Below are positions 1 to 10,765 of a stretch of 64,000 nt of DNA, in pieces. Within the stretch, counting starts at the first letter, position 1. The number at the start of each line of letters is the position of its first letter. This stretch comes from Brachynemurus nebulosus. Taxonomy: Eukaryota > Arthropoda > Insecta > Neuroptera > Myrmeleontidae. The notes under the pieces are model-generated. The model did no database searches, was not told where the DNA came from, and was given only the letters and a program-made list of their open reading frames with translations. Location of the stretch: the NCBI GenBank assembly GCA_035578155.1, contig JAPWDM010000001.1:173996395-174060394 (forward strand), written 5' to 3'. The translations under genes were made by a program, and so were the position numbers.

Positions 1-1829
1 GTGCATGCTTGAAGACAAAACAAACAATATTTTCACCCAGGAATTAGATGTATTCTCGTGGTAAAAATGATGATCTTCGACTTCTCGACTATCTCTAAAA
101 AGTTTCGAGTCGATTGGCGTTAACTTGCTGAAATGTGAGAACGAAACAGGCAAACAATCAAACTCGTTTTCGTATTTACGATAATTTTAGTCATAAATTA
201 ATCGATTAAAAAAATCAGTGGTATCTTATATCTATAAAGTCTTTACTGCATGTAATTTGAAAGAATACTTCAAAAGGACATGTAAATCGAACAGGCGAAC
301 GAAGCCGTTCGTAATCGCTAGATTTATCAGTATCTCCCAGAATTCATTTTTCACAATTTTAAGACTGTCAAAAATATAATTCTTTCTTGTAAAGTATAAC
401 CATTTTTATAAGAAAAAAGAAAAACGTACTTACATCAGTAGCTACTTATAAACAACTGGGAATCTGGGATAATTAAATAGGGTAAGTCGTATTCTGCGTG
501 ATGCTACAAAAAATCTAAAACACGAAAACAATTTCGCGTCGTTAGAAGCTATATACAAAACATGACATTGTCCTTTTGATTAAAATTTAATGTCAATTTA
601 ATAGCCTCAGGGAATGAACTTGGAAGGGTATTTTTGAAAAACGAATCAATCAAAAAAAATCCATTATCAACTAATTTCAAGAAAATTACTTAATTTGTAT
701 TCAAAATAATAAAATTACATAAAAAATTATCTTTTCATGATTAGGATAGGAATAGTTAAACCAACAAACATGGATAATTGATAATTGAAAAGTTGAAAAA
801 TATGATGATAAATTAGAGAACTAAAAAAGACTAAACCGAAATTTTGACTGTAATTTTAAATCACGAACAAACGAAATAGGAGTCATCATACTGCTTTTCA
901 AAACAAGATACGAATAAGTTTGACTTTAAGTTAGACGGGTGAATAAAAGTAAAAAGTAAATTTTTGCTTTCATCTTTTTAAAAAATTTAGTAGACAAAGT
1001 TTTATTTTTGACGCATAACTTTATATAAAAATTAAAATTTTTCAAAACCGTGTAAGGATTAAAGTTGTGCCTTGTATCGTGAGAAGTTTTTGTTTCGAAA
1101 AACCTTTCCTCTAAAACCAGTGGTTCTGCAATAATAAGAAAATAAACAATTGAATTGTTTATACCAATTGGTCGCGCTAGAATTTTTGAATGCTGATAAC
1201 TTTGCTTCAGTCTACACGTCATTTTTCTAAATGATCCTTCTGATGATCACTGCGCATCTTATACTCTCAGAGTTAAAATTATCCTTGCCATAGAATATGA
1301 TTATTAAACTGTAAATAGCATGGTTAAAGTAATTTTCATTTTGTTATTATTGTATAAGCATTTAAATGTATTATAATGACATCTTAAAAATATCATTTAC
1401 GATAAGAAGTAGATATACATGTATGACTTTATGTACCTATAGATAATATTATATACCCACCCATTTTTTAGAGTAGTTTAAAATAACAACCTATTAGCAA
1501 ACTTAATGGCCTACTTTTTGCCGTACTTTAGTGTAAAGTAAATGCTTTTAAATTTAAGTGTTTACATATTAAGTTTCATATATATCAAAGATGAATATTC
1601 AACTGTTGAACGAATCGTTTAGTTTTTGCTTACTCTAACATATTTTACGTTACTATAGGGTAAAGAATATTACATTTTGGTTTGAAATCTACCACCAACA
1701 GAATCAACAATTTTTTAAAGAGATATTTTCGTTTTCTGTTTATTCATACTTTAACATTTTCAGCATCTAACGTTTTTAAAAGTTAGAAATTATTTTTGAA
1801 AACATATTTTACAATATTCGTAAAGCGTT
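1..1829. other. AT-rich DNA, nothing recognised
   Basis: I see no gene, transposon terminus or tandem array here. The longest open frame (926-1222, minus) is 98 codons of low-complexity, Lys/Phe/Leu-rich sequence with no recognisable motif, as expected by chance in AT-rich DNA. Confidence 0.5.
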
Positions 1830-2021
1830 AACTGCACTCTCGATTGAAGTTTCGCGTCAAAGTGTTTCGTTCAGTTGACCGAGCTTTACTCAAATAATGT
1901 ATACTCGAAGACATTTGAACGGTCATAGGCCTAGTAGTGTAGAGAGTTGCTCCGTGCTCAGACTTCGAGCCGTCTGACTCGGACAAAAATTCGACAAGAA
2001 CTGGCAGTAATCCAAAACAAG
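1830..2021 (+). other. Possible non-coding first exon
   Basis: This stretch is richer in G+C than its surroundings. It contains an insect-initiator-like TCAGT at 1871-1875 and ends in AAG followed by GTAAGG at 2022, a strong 5' splice-site match. The frame crossing it has no ATG before the donor, so it would be a 5' UTR exon if real. No acceptor or downstream coding exon could be tied to it. This is inference only; a chance splice motif is equally possible. Confidence 0.15.
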
Positions 2022-2245
2022 GTAAGGACCTTTTACACTATATCGTACTCGGTTGACTTCAGGCCACTTTGTAAGAAATGTAGGTTTCGCCAATGTGGGC
2101 TTATAATACAGTTAATTATTTTCTTTCGATAGAATTGTTTGATAAGCCATAGCCTATGTATTCATCTGGCATTCGGAATAGTTTAGCGTTTTCTAGTAAA
2201 AATTATTTATTAAAATTGATTCAGTGGTTTTTATCTTTTTTCCCT

Positions 2246-2392
2246 GCGAGCACCTCATTCACACTGAAGTAGCAAGAAGTAAGTAGAACGTACAACCAGG
2301 ATAAAAAAAATACAATAGCATTGTAGGCATACAAAATAACCTACTTATGCGTCCACTTTTATTACTTACCGCTTTGGTGTGAACGGAGCATT
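2246..2392. repeat. Short inverted-repeat element (MITE-like)
   Basis: The ends are imperfect inverted copies. The left end reads gagcacctcattcacac then an AAGTAG-rich stretch; the right end, reverse-complemented, reads aatgctccgttcacac then a similar AAG..GTAAGTA stretch. The unit is about 147 bp. I could not fix a target duplication, so the superfamily is open. Confidence 0.4.
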
Positions 2393-2399
2393 ACAAGTA

Positions 2400-3603
2400 A
2401 ACAAACAAGCAATTTTAAGTAAATAAAAAGAAAAAACATTAATTGTACAAAAAAATATAGTTGAATACACTCGAATTCTCTTATTCATTAAATAAATTTA
2501 TTTTTATTTTTTACGCTTTGATATATACTACAATGCTTCCTTTCTTTACATTTCTTTAATAACAATCTTATAAAAAGCATTCTGAAGGGTACAGTAAAAG
2601 AACTTGATAATTATCATTTCAACAAATTTTAACGACTTACATACTTCTATTTCCCAGTTTCTTTTTTTTTTACTATTCCACGAATTAAAATGTTATTCCA
2701 TTTACATAAAGTTATCAAGTTGTCTTCTTGTACCCTTCTCTTTAAAACTAAAACATTACGTCTATTTCGTTACCTAATAACAGTTCTCTTTTAAATAAGT
2801 AAACAGAAATATCTTCTGTACAATTTAGTACTTTACCGTGCCTATATAAGGAATATTTTCTTATGTTTATAATAATTATTCACACCTTTAAGACAGGAAT
2901 ATATAAATAATTAGTTATTCTGAATTCGATGAACGCGACAGTTTCATTTCCCATATGTTTCAAGATAATGCTTTATTAATATACCAAAATGTTGAAAGTG
3001 GGTATACAGATAGGAATAGACAGAGAAACACATACAGAAAAGCACAGTTGATACATTAGGATACAGGTATAACAATCCGCTAGGAATAAGCAAGCAGTTG
3101 TAGAAACCTACTAGAAAAATCAATTAACTTTACCACAACGCGAAACTTGAGAACCAAATAAGAAATAAACTGTAGAGATACAATGTTGGAAAAAATTATT
3201 TAAGCAGTTAAAAAAGTTTCGAATTTGAAACAGAAAAGAAACTGTTTGAGTTACTGATTGATACTAAACGATTTTATTTTGCCTAGTGAACAAAATCAAT
3301 TGATGGTTAAACAAAAAGAATTTACATTTTAATTTCTCTCGAAGACCTTTTTACAAAAAATTTTGAAAAACTTTCTAATTTTGGTTGAAAATTCATTTTT
3401 TTGCGAAAAGAAACTCACAGTCAGTATACCCAGATTTGGTTATTCATTGAGTGTGATTACAGAACTTGAAGTGAAAGCTCTAAAATTCTCCCTATAAAAG
3501 GATCAGGAGAACTGGAGACTGGTTTTCTAAATGTATATATAGACATTTTTCTACGAAACTTACGAATTCCAGGCGGATGATATGTGATAAATACATAGGT
3601 CTA
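2400..3603. other. AT-rich DNA, nothing recognised
   Basis: There is no open frame of interest, no clear terminal repeat and no tandem array. It runs up to the TA target site of the next element. Confidence 0.5.
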
Positions 3604-3605
3604 TA

Positions 3606-4094
3606 CAGTAGAACCTCTGATTACGTACGCCTCTCTTAACCGGACGCCTCCCATAGCAGGACAAATTTTTTTATGACAGTGGTATATGCTATACTAAAAC
3701 CAATACATTTAGCACTCTCTTAAGCGGACTCTCTGTTAATCGGTTGCGGACACAATATTTTTTGACGAACACATATTATTTAGTACATTATTTCCTCCAT
3801 TAACTGGACGCGAGTATGTCTAGTGCGTATGTATACCTTTATGAGTTAGGTATAATTGTTCATGTTTAACTTGTTGACAATGATTCTAATGTGACGATGC
3901 ATTTGTAATCGTTATATTTTTGTATTTAAGTAGGTATCTAAATCCATACAAGAAATTGATTTGAATTAAAAAATTAATTGTGAAGACAACATTATTTAAT
4001 GCTATTATTTACTCTGCCCCTGTTAAGTGAATGCCTCTGTTAACCGGACAGATTTTTGCGTAAAACTGCTGTCCGGTAAACAGAAGTTCTACTG
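3606..4094. mobile_element. pogo/Tigger-like MITE with TA target duplication
   Basis: Terminal inverted repeats are CAGTAGAACCTCTG (left) and CAGTAGAACTTCTG (right, reverse-complemented), 13 of 14 identical. They are flanked by TA at 3604-3605 and 4095-4096. CAGT..AACCTC termini with TA duplication fit the pogo/Tigger branch of Tc1/mariner. The motif TTAAcCGGAC recurs near both ends (around 3636, 3720, 3800 and 4033-4048), so the subterminal region is repetitive. At 489 bp with no frame it cannot encode a transposase. Confidence 0.7.
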
Positions 4095-4337
4095 TAATTA
4101 TTCTACACTAAATAGTTAAGTCATTAATTATTAGATTCCCACCAGTAGTAAATCAAAATCATATAGAACTTCTGTAATTGTGATTCCCTCTTTGATCTAG
4201 CCTGAGAATACCTGCTAATGTGTGAGTAATAAATTGTTACTAAAATGTATTTGATACATTTTTTTGCTCACTGTATTTTGAGAAAATTCCTGTAAACTCT
4301 AAAGTCTTTCTAAACCACACGTTATCCTTATACTCTA

Positions 4338-4748
4338 TGGTTTGGCCCCTTTGGTTTTCTTTGATCGAAATTAATTGTGAACTGTATAATCTACAAAATG
4401 TGGACTTACCTCTGCTTTGATGTGGACACTCTTCGTGTTACACGAGGGAAAGGAATGGGCAAAAGGGAAAACACTAAACTGTTCACACCCAGCACGGCAA
4501 GCTAGCTGGTAAACGCACTTTGTACGCGTCGAAGAATCGATTTTTACACGGTAACTCGTAAATAGTTAAGGTTGATTACACAAAATGGTTAGCAACAATA
4601 TATGTATCTATTAGGTTCAAAACACTTTGGTGACAATTTTTCTACTGACCGCCTATAACAGGCAGTTGATTAAGGCCCGTCAATTTTACTATGCAAGCAT
4701 AGGCAATGCATTGGACAATTAAGGTATATATGTTGCATGGCTGCAACA
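4338..4748 (-). repeat. BEL/Pao 3' LTR
   Basis: The downstream LTR in element orientation. It matches 10766-11176 base for base as far as I could read. The outer 18 bases on the plus strand (4731-4748) form a TGTTGC / GCAACA dyad with a 6-base loop. The left flank on the plus strand is the target duplication ctcta. Confidence 0.95.
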
Positions 4749-4756
4749 TCCTCCGG
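4749..4756 (-). other. Possible polypurine tract of the BEL/Pao element
   Basis: Read on the minus strand, the bases just before the 3' LTR end in ccggagga, a short purine run at the expected position for plus-strand priming. It is short and weak, so only its location supports it. Confidence 0.3.
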
Positions 4757-4987
4757 CGGGGCAAAATGATCCGTGTAACGAATCACCAATTTATGGATAT
4801 ACGTACGAATAGTGACACATACATACATACATAATATAGGAATTATTTATTGGTTCAGTATCAAAAATTATAAAATTATTATCAAACAAATATAAAGTTA
4901 CGAATTTTAATAGGTAAACTATACTAAGCTAATATATATATATACAACTAAAACTAATGCAAAAGGGACTATGCAGTTCTGGAATAA

Positions 4988-7900
4988 CTACTGGTTCGGT
5001 AGAGGACATAATTTTGCCACAGGTCGCACATACTGTGCATGTTTGGTTTTAACTAAAGCTACACGAGTTATCCCGTCCTTTCCGGGATAAAGTTCCGTTA
5101 CAATAGCTAAGGGCCATTGTAATGGGGGTATATTATTTTGAATAATGACACAAATGGTACCTCTTTTAATGGGATTGTTGGGCAAATTCCATTTCTGCCG
5201 CATCTGAAGCGTTGTTAAATATTCGATGTGCCACCTTTTCCAGTAGGATTGTACTAAGGAATCCAATAGTTTGAAACGGGTTAAACGAGGTACGGGAATG
5301 TCGGACACATTTTCGGAAGGCAAACAATTTAATGGGGATCCATACAAAAAATGAGCCGGAGTCAAGGCTACAGGTTCCGCTGGGTCATCACTCAAACAAC
5401 ATAAAGGTCTGGAGTTTAACAAGGCTTCTATTTGCGCCAAGACGGTGGTGAATTCCTCAAAGGTCAAAATTTGGGAACCAATAACACGAGTTAAATGAAC
5501 CTTCACACTTTTGATATTGGCTTCCCAAATTCCACCAAAGTGTGAAGCGGTGGGAGGATTAAATTTCCATTCAATACGATGAATGTTAAGTTCTTGCTGG
5601 AATTTGTCTTTGAATTCTTGAGATTTTAACAAAGAATAAGCTTCGTCAAACTGTGTTTTTGCTGAAACGAAGTTTGTTGCGTTGTCGGAATATAAAACAG
5701 CACAACTACCGCGGCGAGATACGAAACGCTTAAAGGCAGAAATAAATGCTTCGGTAGACAGGCTCGAAGCCAACTCTAAATGGATAGCTTTTGTGGCTAG
5801 ACATATAAATAAACAAACATATGCCTTTTGTGACTTGATTCCCCGATGTTTAGAGAGAGTAATTAAAAAGGCACCAGTATAGTCCACTCCAGTATGCAAA
5901 AATGCTTTATTTTGATTTACCCTTGGTGCTGGTAAGTCTGCCATGTGTGGCATAATGGATTTGGGACGAGACCGAAAACAATGATTACAAGCCCAAATGC
6001 GGCGACGTACAGTGTCACGAGCTGACAAAATCCAATACTTCTGGCGAAGCAAGGCAAGTGTTAAGTGGGGACCCGTATGGCAATTTATTCGGTGAGTATA
6101 ATCAATCAAACAATTAATTAAAGGGTCCGTTTTAGGTAACACAATAGGGTGTTGGACGTCATAACTCAGACTGGCATTAGAAAGTCGTCCGCCTACGCGT
6201 ATAATTCCGTCTTGTAGAAATGGATTTAACTTGAGTATTTTATTGGAAACTGAAATATTCTTCGAAAGCGCATTAAATTCGCTTGCGAAATGATTCTGTT
6301 GGACGGCACGTAACAAATATAATTCGGCCATATTTAAATCAGAGGCGCGAATGTTAGGAGATTTTGGGAGGATTTTGATGAATCGCAAAACATAAACCGT
6401 CGAATTCAACATCTTGGACCACGACGAAAAATAATTTATAATAGTATACAAAGGCGAAAGTATACTGGGTTTGACTGTAAAAACTAAATTTTCACATTCT
6501 GGAGTTACAATTTCGTAATCATCAAAACTTTTAATTGGCCAGTGTTCTGGGTTATCATGAAGCCATGACGGTCCAGAAAACCACGAATTTGAGTTAATCA
6601 AACTGCGTGGGGATAAGCCCCTCGAAATACAATCGGCACTATTCAATTTTCCAGGTACAAAATGCCAATAACGTGAGGATAAATTTTGTTGAATTTTACT
6701 AATGCGGTTTGAAATATAGACTGGCCACCGTTTTGGATTGGAGTGTATCCACGCTAACGTGATCATGGAATCTGAGAGGGCATAAATATTGCTAATTTCA
6801 GTACGGAGCGAATAGGTATCACATATGTGCGTTAACAATTTCGAAAGTAAAACCGCCGCATTCAACTCTAATCTAGGCAACGTAGTACTTTGCATAGGTG
6901 CAACTTTGGATTGAGCGCACAGTAAACTAGTGTCAATTTGACCATCAGGATTTTCGACACGAACAAATACCGCAGCACCCAAGGCCATTTGGGAGGCATC
7001 ACAAAATCCGATCAATAAGATTTTACATCTATTTGGTTCACTACACAAAATAGGGCGATGTATTTTTAAATTATTTAAAACTTCAAATTCCGATATGATA
7101 TTCAACCACACATTTTCAACTTCAGTTGGAGTAGGGTCGTCCCAATCACATTTTAAGTTCCACAATTCCTTTATTAGTAATTTCATTTGTAGGATCACGG
7201 GAGCCAAGAATCCCAATGGATCAAATATACGGGCTACACATGAAAGTATGTTTCGTTTAGTGCAAGGCAATAACTGGGAATTTATTTTAAAAACAAAGTC
7301 ATCGCTGTACGGGTTCCACTGTAAACCTAAAATTGGCAATGAATCATCAAATGTAACCGATTTATTCAGTGTGATTTCACTAGGAATCTGCGACAATAAT
7401 TCAAGTGAATTCGATGACCATTTGACTAATGGAAAACCACCTGCTGCGAACAATTCAACTAACTGAGGTTGTAGAATTTTTGCCTCTTCAATAGTGGGAA
7501 CACTGCATACCAAATCGTCAACGTACATATCTCGATCGGCATAACTGACAGCTAGTGGGTAATTCTTGGTTTCGTCTGTTAACAGTTGTTTAATGGTTCG
7601 TAAACTAAGGTACGGAGACGATCGAACACCAAAACTAACTCGGGTAAGTTCGTAGGTTGCTATGGGTTGTGTTGGTTCGAAACGCCAAAGTATTCTTTGA
7701 AATTTATGGTGTTCTTCAATAATCTTGATTTGCCGAAACATATTTTTCAAATCAGCGGTCATTGCAATAGGGAAAAGGCGAAAATTAATAAGAATTGTGA
7801 AAATGTGATTTTGTAATTTAGGACCGGTGTATAAAATATCATTTAACGAGAGTAACTTATTCGATTTCGAAAGGGTTTTAGCTGACGAATCGAAGACAAC

Positions 7901-10147
7901 ACGACATGGGGTACTACTACTGTTTGGTTTGAAAATACAGTGATGTGGAATATAATAATTAGGTTTCACTGTAGTATCATTAGGTACCAAAATCATATGA
8001 TTTTGATCCAAATAATCTCGAATGGATTGTGAATATAATTGTTTTAATTGTGGAGACCTTTCAAAACGTTTTTCCAAAGACTGAAATCTACGAAGGGCTA
8101 AGGAATATGAATCACCGAGGAGCGAGGGATCTTCTCGGAATGGTAGAGCAACGATATATCTTCCACTAGGTTCACGTTTAAAATTCTCAACAAATAATTT
8201 TTCACAAATTTCATCATCCATACCAACAATAGGAGGCGATAAATCTTCCAGATTCCACATTTTCTCGACAAGGGATTCTAATGTTAAGAAAGAAAAATAC
8301 GAATGCATGTTTTTGTTTTCCAAAATGGGAGCATTACCGACAATTACGAAACCCAACGAAGTTTGAAGTGCAGTAGGTGTACCCGGTGGGCCAACAACTC
8401 GTCCAGATCCTAGAATTTGAACGAAAACTGAAGCGGACAAAACTCCATCTATTATTCCAGGTGTATGGTATGTGGGATCCGCCAGTGGTAAAGATTCCAA
8501 ATAATCCAGTTTTTGTGTATCGACAGGCATATCAGGAAGACAATTCGTGACCTTTTCGACAACAAGTGCATCAATGGGGATGGAATAATCATGATTGATA
8601 CTGGATTTAATAACAAACTGAGTTTTTCCTTTAATGGGACTTGTCACCCCTCCAATACCTGTAACGTTTGAAAAATATCTTGAAGTTTGTAAACCCAGAC
8701 GTTTACAACAATTCAAAGTTATCAGATTCGAAACAGAACCACTATCGAGTAGAAAACGTAAGCTTTGTTCTCTATTCCACCTGTCATTAACCTTTACTAT
8801 GACTGTCGAAAGCAATACTAAATTATTTCGGTTGTTTAAAGGGGTTTCACTGTTTGTAGTACACAATGAATGGGTTAAATCCTTTGAAGTTCTAGGTACT
8901 GGATCATTTGAAACTAACTGAGTTTTTGAGTTATCGAAAGCTTTGGGAGGGGAACGGTGTAGCAACGAATGGTGTTTTTGACGGCATTCGCGACATGCGT
9001 ATTTGGAATCACACGACGATAAATGATGTTTCGAGGAAAAGCAATTTAAGCACAAATTATTTTCTTTTACAATTTGAAACCGTTTATCTGGGGAAAATTT
9101 TTTAAATATTTGGCATTGGATTAACAAATGTGGATCCTTTTTACAAGCAACACAATTCCTTCGGACATTTTCATTAGCCACAAACGTTTTGGGTGATTTA
9201 GATGTTGAGGGTAAATTGTAGTTTTGTGTGTGACGAGGTTTTTCTATCTTTACCATCGATTTACTTTGGTGTCGAATAAATCCAATTAATTCATCATATT
9301 GTGGAATTTCATCGTTGTTTTTCAACAATTCAAAATTATTCACGAGATTCTGAGGTAATTTTAAGAGCGCTATATAGACTAACATAAAATCTGCAAGATT
9401 TGGTAACTGTAAACGTTTCAGTGCTGAAACATTTAGATCAAACTTTTCTAAAAAGCTTTGCAAATTCGCAGGATTATCGTTAGGAATAGGACGAAGATTT
9501 AAAATTTTTTCAAAATATGAGGAAGCAAGGTATCTTTTATTTTGATAATTTTGCACTAACAAATTCCAAATAATTTCATAATTATCTGGAATAGCATCTA
9601 CTGAATTACAACACTTTAAAGCTTTTCCTTCTAAACTCCCCAAAAGATACTGTAGTTTTTCAGCAGCTGACAAGTCGATATTTTGATGTATTAAACTTTT
9701 AAAGTTTTCGTAAAATAAGGGCCAAAGGGAGACATCTTCTCCACTGAACTTAACCAAATTAATTTTGGGCATGTTTATCATACGCGGTTTGGATTCAGTA
9801 GACTGGGGTTGAGGTATATCAGACTGGGGTTGAGGTATAATTTTTTGAGCGACATATTCTATAAATTCACAAAGATCATCAAATGAATCCAACGATGCGT
9901 AGTTAGGTAATTCATCTGGATTAAGTTCTTGTTTTACTTCAACTATCTGTTGTACGATATTCTGAAATTCCAACTTGACTTCTGGTAAACGAATAGAACG
10001 AATTTGGAAAGTTTTTAATCTATCTGGATCAATTTGATTATCTAATGCAGTGGCTAAATCAAATATCAATTGAACGCGGTTAAACAACGATTGTTGTCTA
10101 GCTACGAGCCTGTTTAAATTTTTTTCCAATTTTTCAGCTTTCGACAT
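4988..10147 (-). CDS. BEL/Pao Gag-Pol polyprotein
   Basis: A single 1719-aa frame with everything needed for reverse transcription and integration. Rough layout: Gag about 1-300, with a core like the DUF1759 family from about 120; a CCHC knuckle C366-x2-C369-x4-H374-x4-C379, then a second Cys/His cluster C385, C388, H392, H397; aspartic protease with Asp-Ser-Gly at 468-470; reverse transcriptase about 700-950 with D799 and the YVDD box 875-878; RNase H with D1050, E1094, D1126, D1172; integrase with H1352-x4-H1357, C1387-x2-C1390 and catalytic D1422, D1488, E1542; a C-terminal region resembling DUF5641 about 1620-1719. The start ATG has A at -3. There is no stop or frameshift and every catalytic residue listed is present, so it may be functional. 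A short duplication, PQPQS-DI-PQPQS, lies at 105-116. Smaller open frames on the other strand inside this interval are shadows. Confidence 0.96.
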   Translation of the reverse strand: MSKAEKLEKNLNRLVARQQSLFNRVQLIFDLATALDNQIDPDRLKTFQIRSIRLPEVKLEFQNIVQQIVEVKQELNPDELPNYASLDSFDDLCEFIEYVAQKIIPQPQSDIPQPQSTESKPRMINMPKINLVKFSGEDVSLWPLFYENFKSLIHQNIDLSAAEKLQYLLGSLEGKALKCCNSVDAIPDNYEIIWNLLVQNYQNKRYLASSYFEKILNLRPIPNDNPANLQSFLEKFDLNVSALKRLQLPNLADFMLVYIALLKLPQNLVNNFELLKNNDEIPQYDELIGFIRHQSKSMVKIEKPRHTQNYNLPSTSKSPKTFVANENVRRNCVACKKDPHLLIQCQIFKKFSPDKRFQIVKENNLCLNCFSSKHHLSSCDSKYACRECRQKHHSLLHRSPPKAFDNSKTQLVSNDPVPRTSKDLTHSLCTTNSETPLNNRNNLVLLSTVIVKVNDRWNREQSLRFLLDSGSVSNLITLNCCKRLGLQTSRYFSNVTGIGGVTSPIKGKTQFVIKSSINHDYSIPIDALVVEKVTNCLPDMPVDTQKLDYLESLPLADPTYHTPGIIDGVLSASVFVQILGSGRVVGPPGTPTALQTSLGFVIVGNAPILENKNMHSYFSFLTLESLVEKMWNLEDLSPPIVGMDDEICEKLFVENFKREPSGRYIVALPFREDPSLLGDSYSLALRRFQSLEKRFERSPQLKQLYSQSIRDYLDQNHMILVPNDTTVKPNYYIPHHCIFKPNSSSTPCRVVFDSSAKTLSKSNKLLSLNDILYTGPKLQNHIFTILINFRLFPIAMTADLKNMFRQIKIIEEHHKFQRILWRFEPTQPIATYELTRVSFGVRSSPYLSLRTIKQLLTDETKNYPLAVSYADRDMYVDDLVCSVPTIEEAKILQPQLVELFAAGGFPLVKWSSNSLELLSQIPSEITLNKSVTFDDSLPILGLQWNPYSDDFVFKINSQLLPCTKRNILSCVARIFDPLGFLAPVILQMKLLIKELWNLKCDWDDPTPTEVENVWLNIISEFEVLNNLKIHRPILCSEPNRCKILLIGFCDASQMALGAAVFVRVENPDGQIDTSLLCAQSKVAPMQSTTLPRLELNAAVLLSKLLTHICDTYSLRTEISNIYALSDSMITLAWIHSNPKRWPVYISNRISKIQQNLSSRYWHFVPGKLNSADCISRGLSPRSLINSNSWFSGPSWLHDNPEHWPIKSFDDYEIVTPECENLVFTVKPSILSPLYTIINYFSSWSKMLNSTVYVLRFIKILPKSPNIRASDLNMAELYLLRAVQQNHFASEFNALSKNISVSNKILKLNPFLQDGIIRVGGRLSNASLSYDVQHPIVLPKTDPLINCLIDYTHRINCHTGPHLTLALLRQKYWILSARDTVRRRIWACNHCFRSRPKSIMPHMADLPAPRVNQNKAFLHTGVDYTGAFLITLSKHRGIKSQKAYVCLFICLATKAIHLELASSLSTEAFISAFKRFVSRRGSCAVLYSDNATNFVSAKTQFDEAYSLLKSQEFKDKFQQELNIHRIEWKFNPPTASHFGGIWEANIKSVKVHLTRVIGSQILTFEEFTTVLAQIEALLNSRPLCCLSDDPAEPVALTPAHFLYGSPLNCLPSENVSDIPVPRLTRFKLLDSLVQSYWKRWHIEYLTTLQMRQKWNLPNNPIKRGTICVIIQNNIPPLQWPLAIVTELYPGKDGITRVALVKTKHAQYVRPVAKLCPLPNQ

Positions 10148-10640
10148 ATTGAAAATTTAAATATAAATGTGACAAAATTATGTACAAAATAAATGCCAGC
10201 TGATTATGTAAATAAAACGAATCAAAACAATTATGAAATTAAATTCAGTTGTTGGTTCCGTATAAACATGCAATTAGACAAAGGTTCGGTTGTTTACAAA
10301 TTATTTAAGACAAAAGTTTATTTATGTATGTATGTATGCGTGTGCACCTCAATTTTCAACAAATTACAAAAATATAATAAATTAAATTTAATATAAAAAA
10401 GGATAGAGCTTATTGATCGTACACAAATAAATGCGATATGTGTATCTTATGGGCAAGATTCTCTCTTTCTAGCTGGATGGACATAAGTAAATGCGCGGTA
10501 AATTAAATGCTATGCCTTAACTTGCACAAGTTATGTAATACTTAAATTCGAAAATTCGATAAATTTTAAGAATTTATGAGGAAATATCTAACGATAGGAA
10601 CAAAATTATCAATTTATAGCAATAAAATTTGGCAATAACT

Positions 10641-10711
10641 TACGAATTCGGAAACGAAAACTACAAATTCGGAAACGAAAACTACAAATTTGGTAACAAA
10701 AATTACGAATT
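10641..10711 (-). repeat. 21-bp tandem repeat in the BEL/Pao leader
   Basis: Units beginning TACGAATT or TACAAATT recur at 10641, 10662, 10683 and 10704, a period of exactly 21 bp. They lie between the primer-binding site and the Gag start, in the untranslated leader. Confidence 0.75.
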
Positions 10712-10737
10712 GAGTTTGAATTACCGCGAAAACCGAA

Positions 10738-10755
10738 ATCCGGTTCGAAGGTCCA
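10738..10755 (-). other. BEL/Pao primer-binding site (tRNA-Tyr-like)
   Basis: In element orientation the 18 bases TGGACCTTCGAACCGGAT begin 10 bases after the 5' LTR. Their complement, ATCCGGTTCGAAGGTCCA, resembles the 3' end of eukaryotic tRNA-Tyr, whose acceptor strand carries CGAAGG before the discriminator and CCA. The discriminator would be U rather than the usual A. The tRNA identity is from memory of tRNA-Tyr and should be checked against the host tRNA set. Confidence 0.6.
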
Positions 10756-10765
10756 AACAAAGGGG

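Noticed and set aside
5682..9105. Plus-strand frames of 65-123 codons at 5682, 7095, 8634 and 8908
   Set aside because: They lie antisense within the BEL/Pao polyprotein and have no motif of their own; they are shadows of the coding strand.
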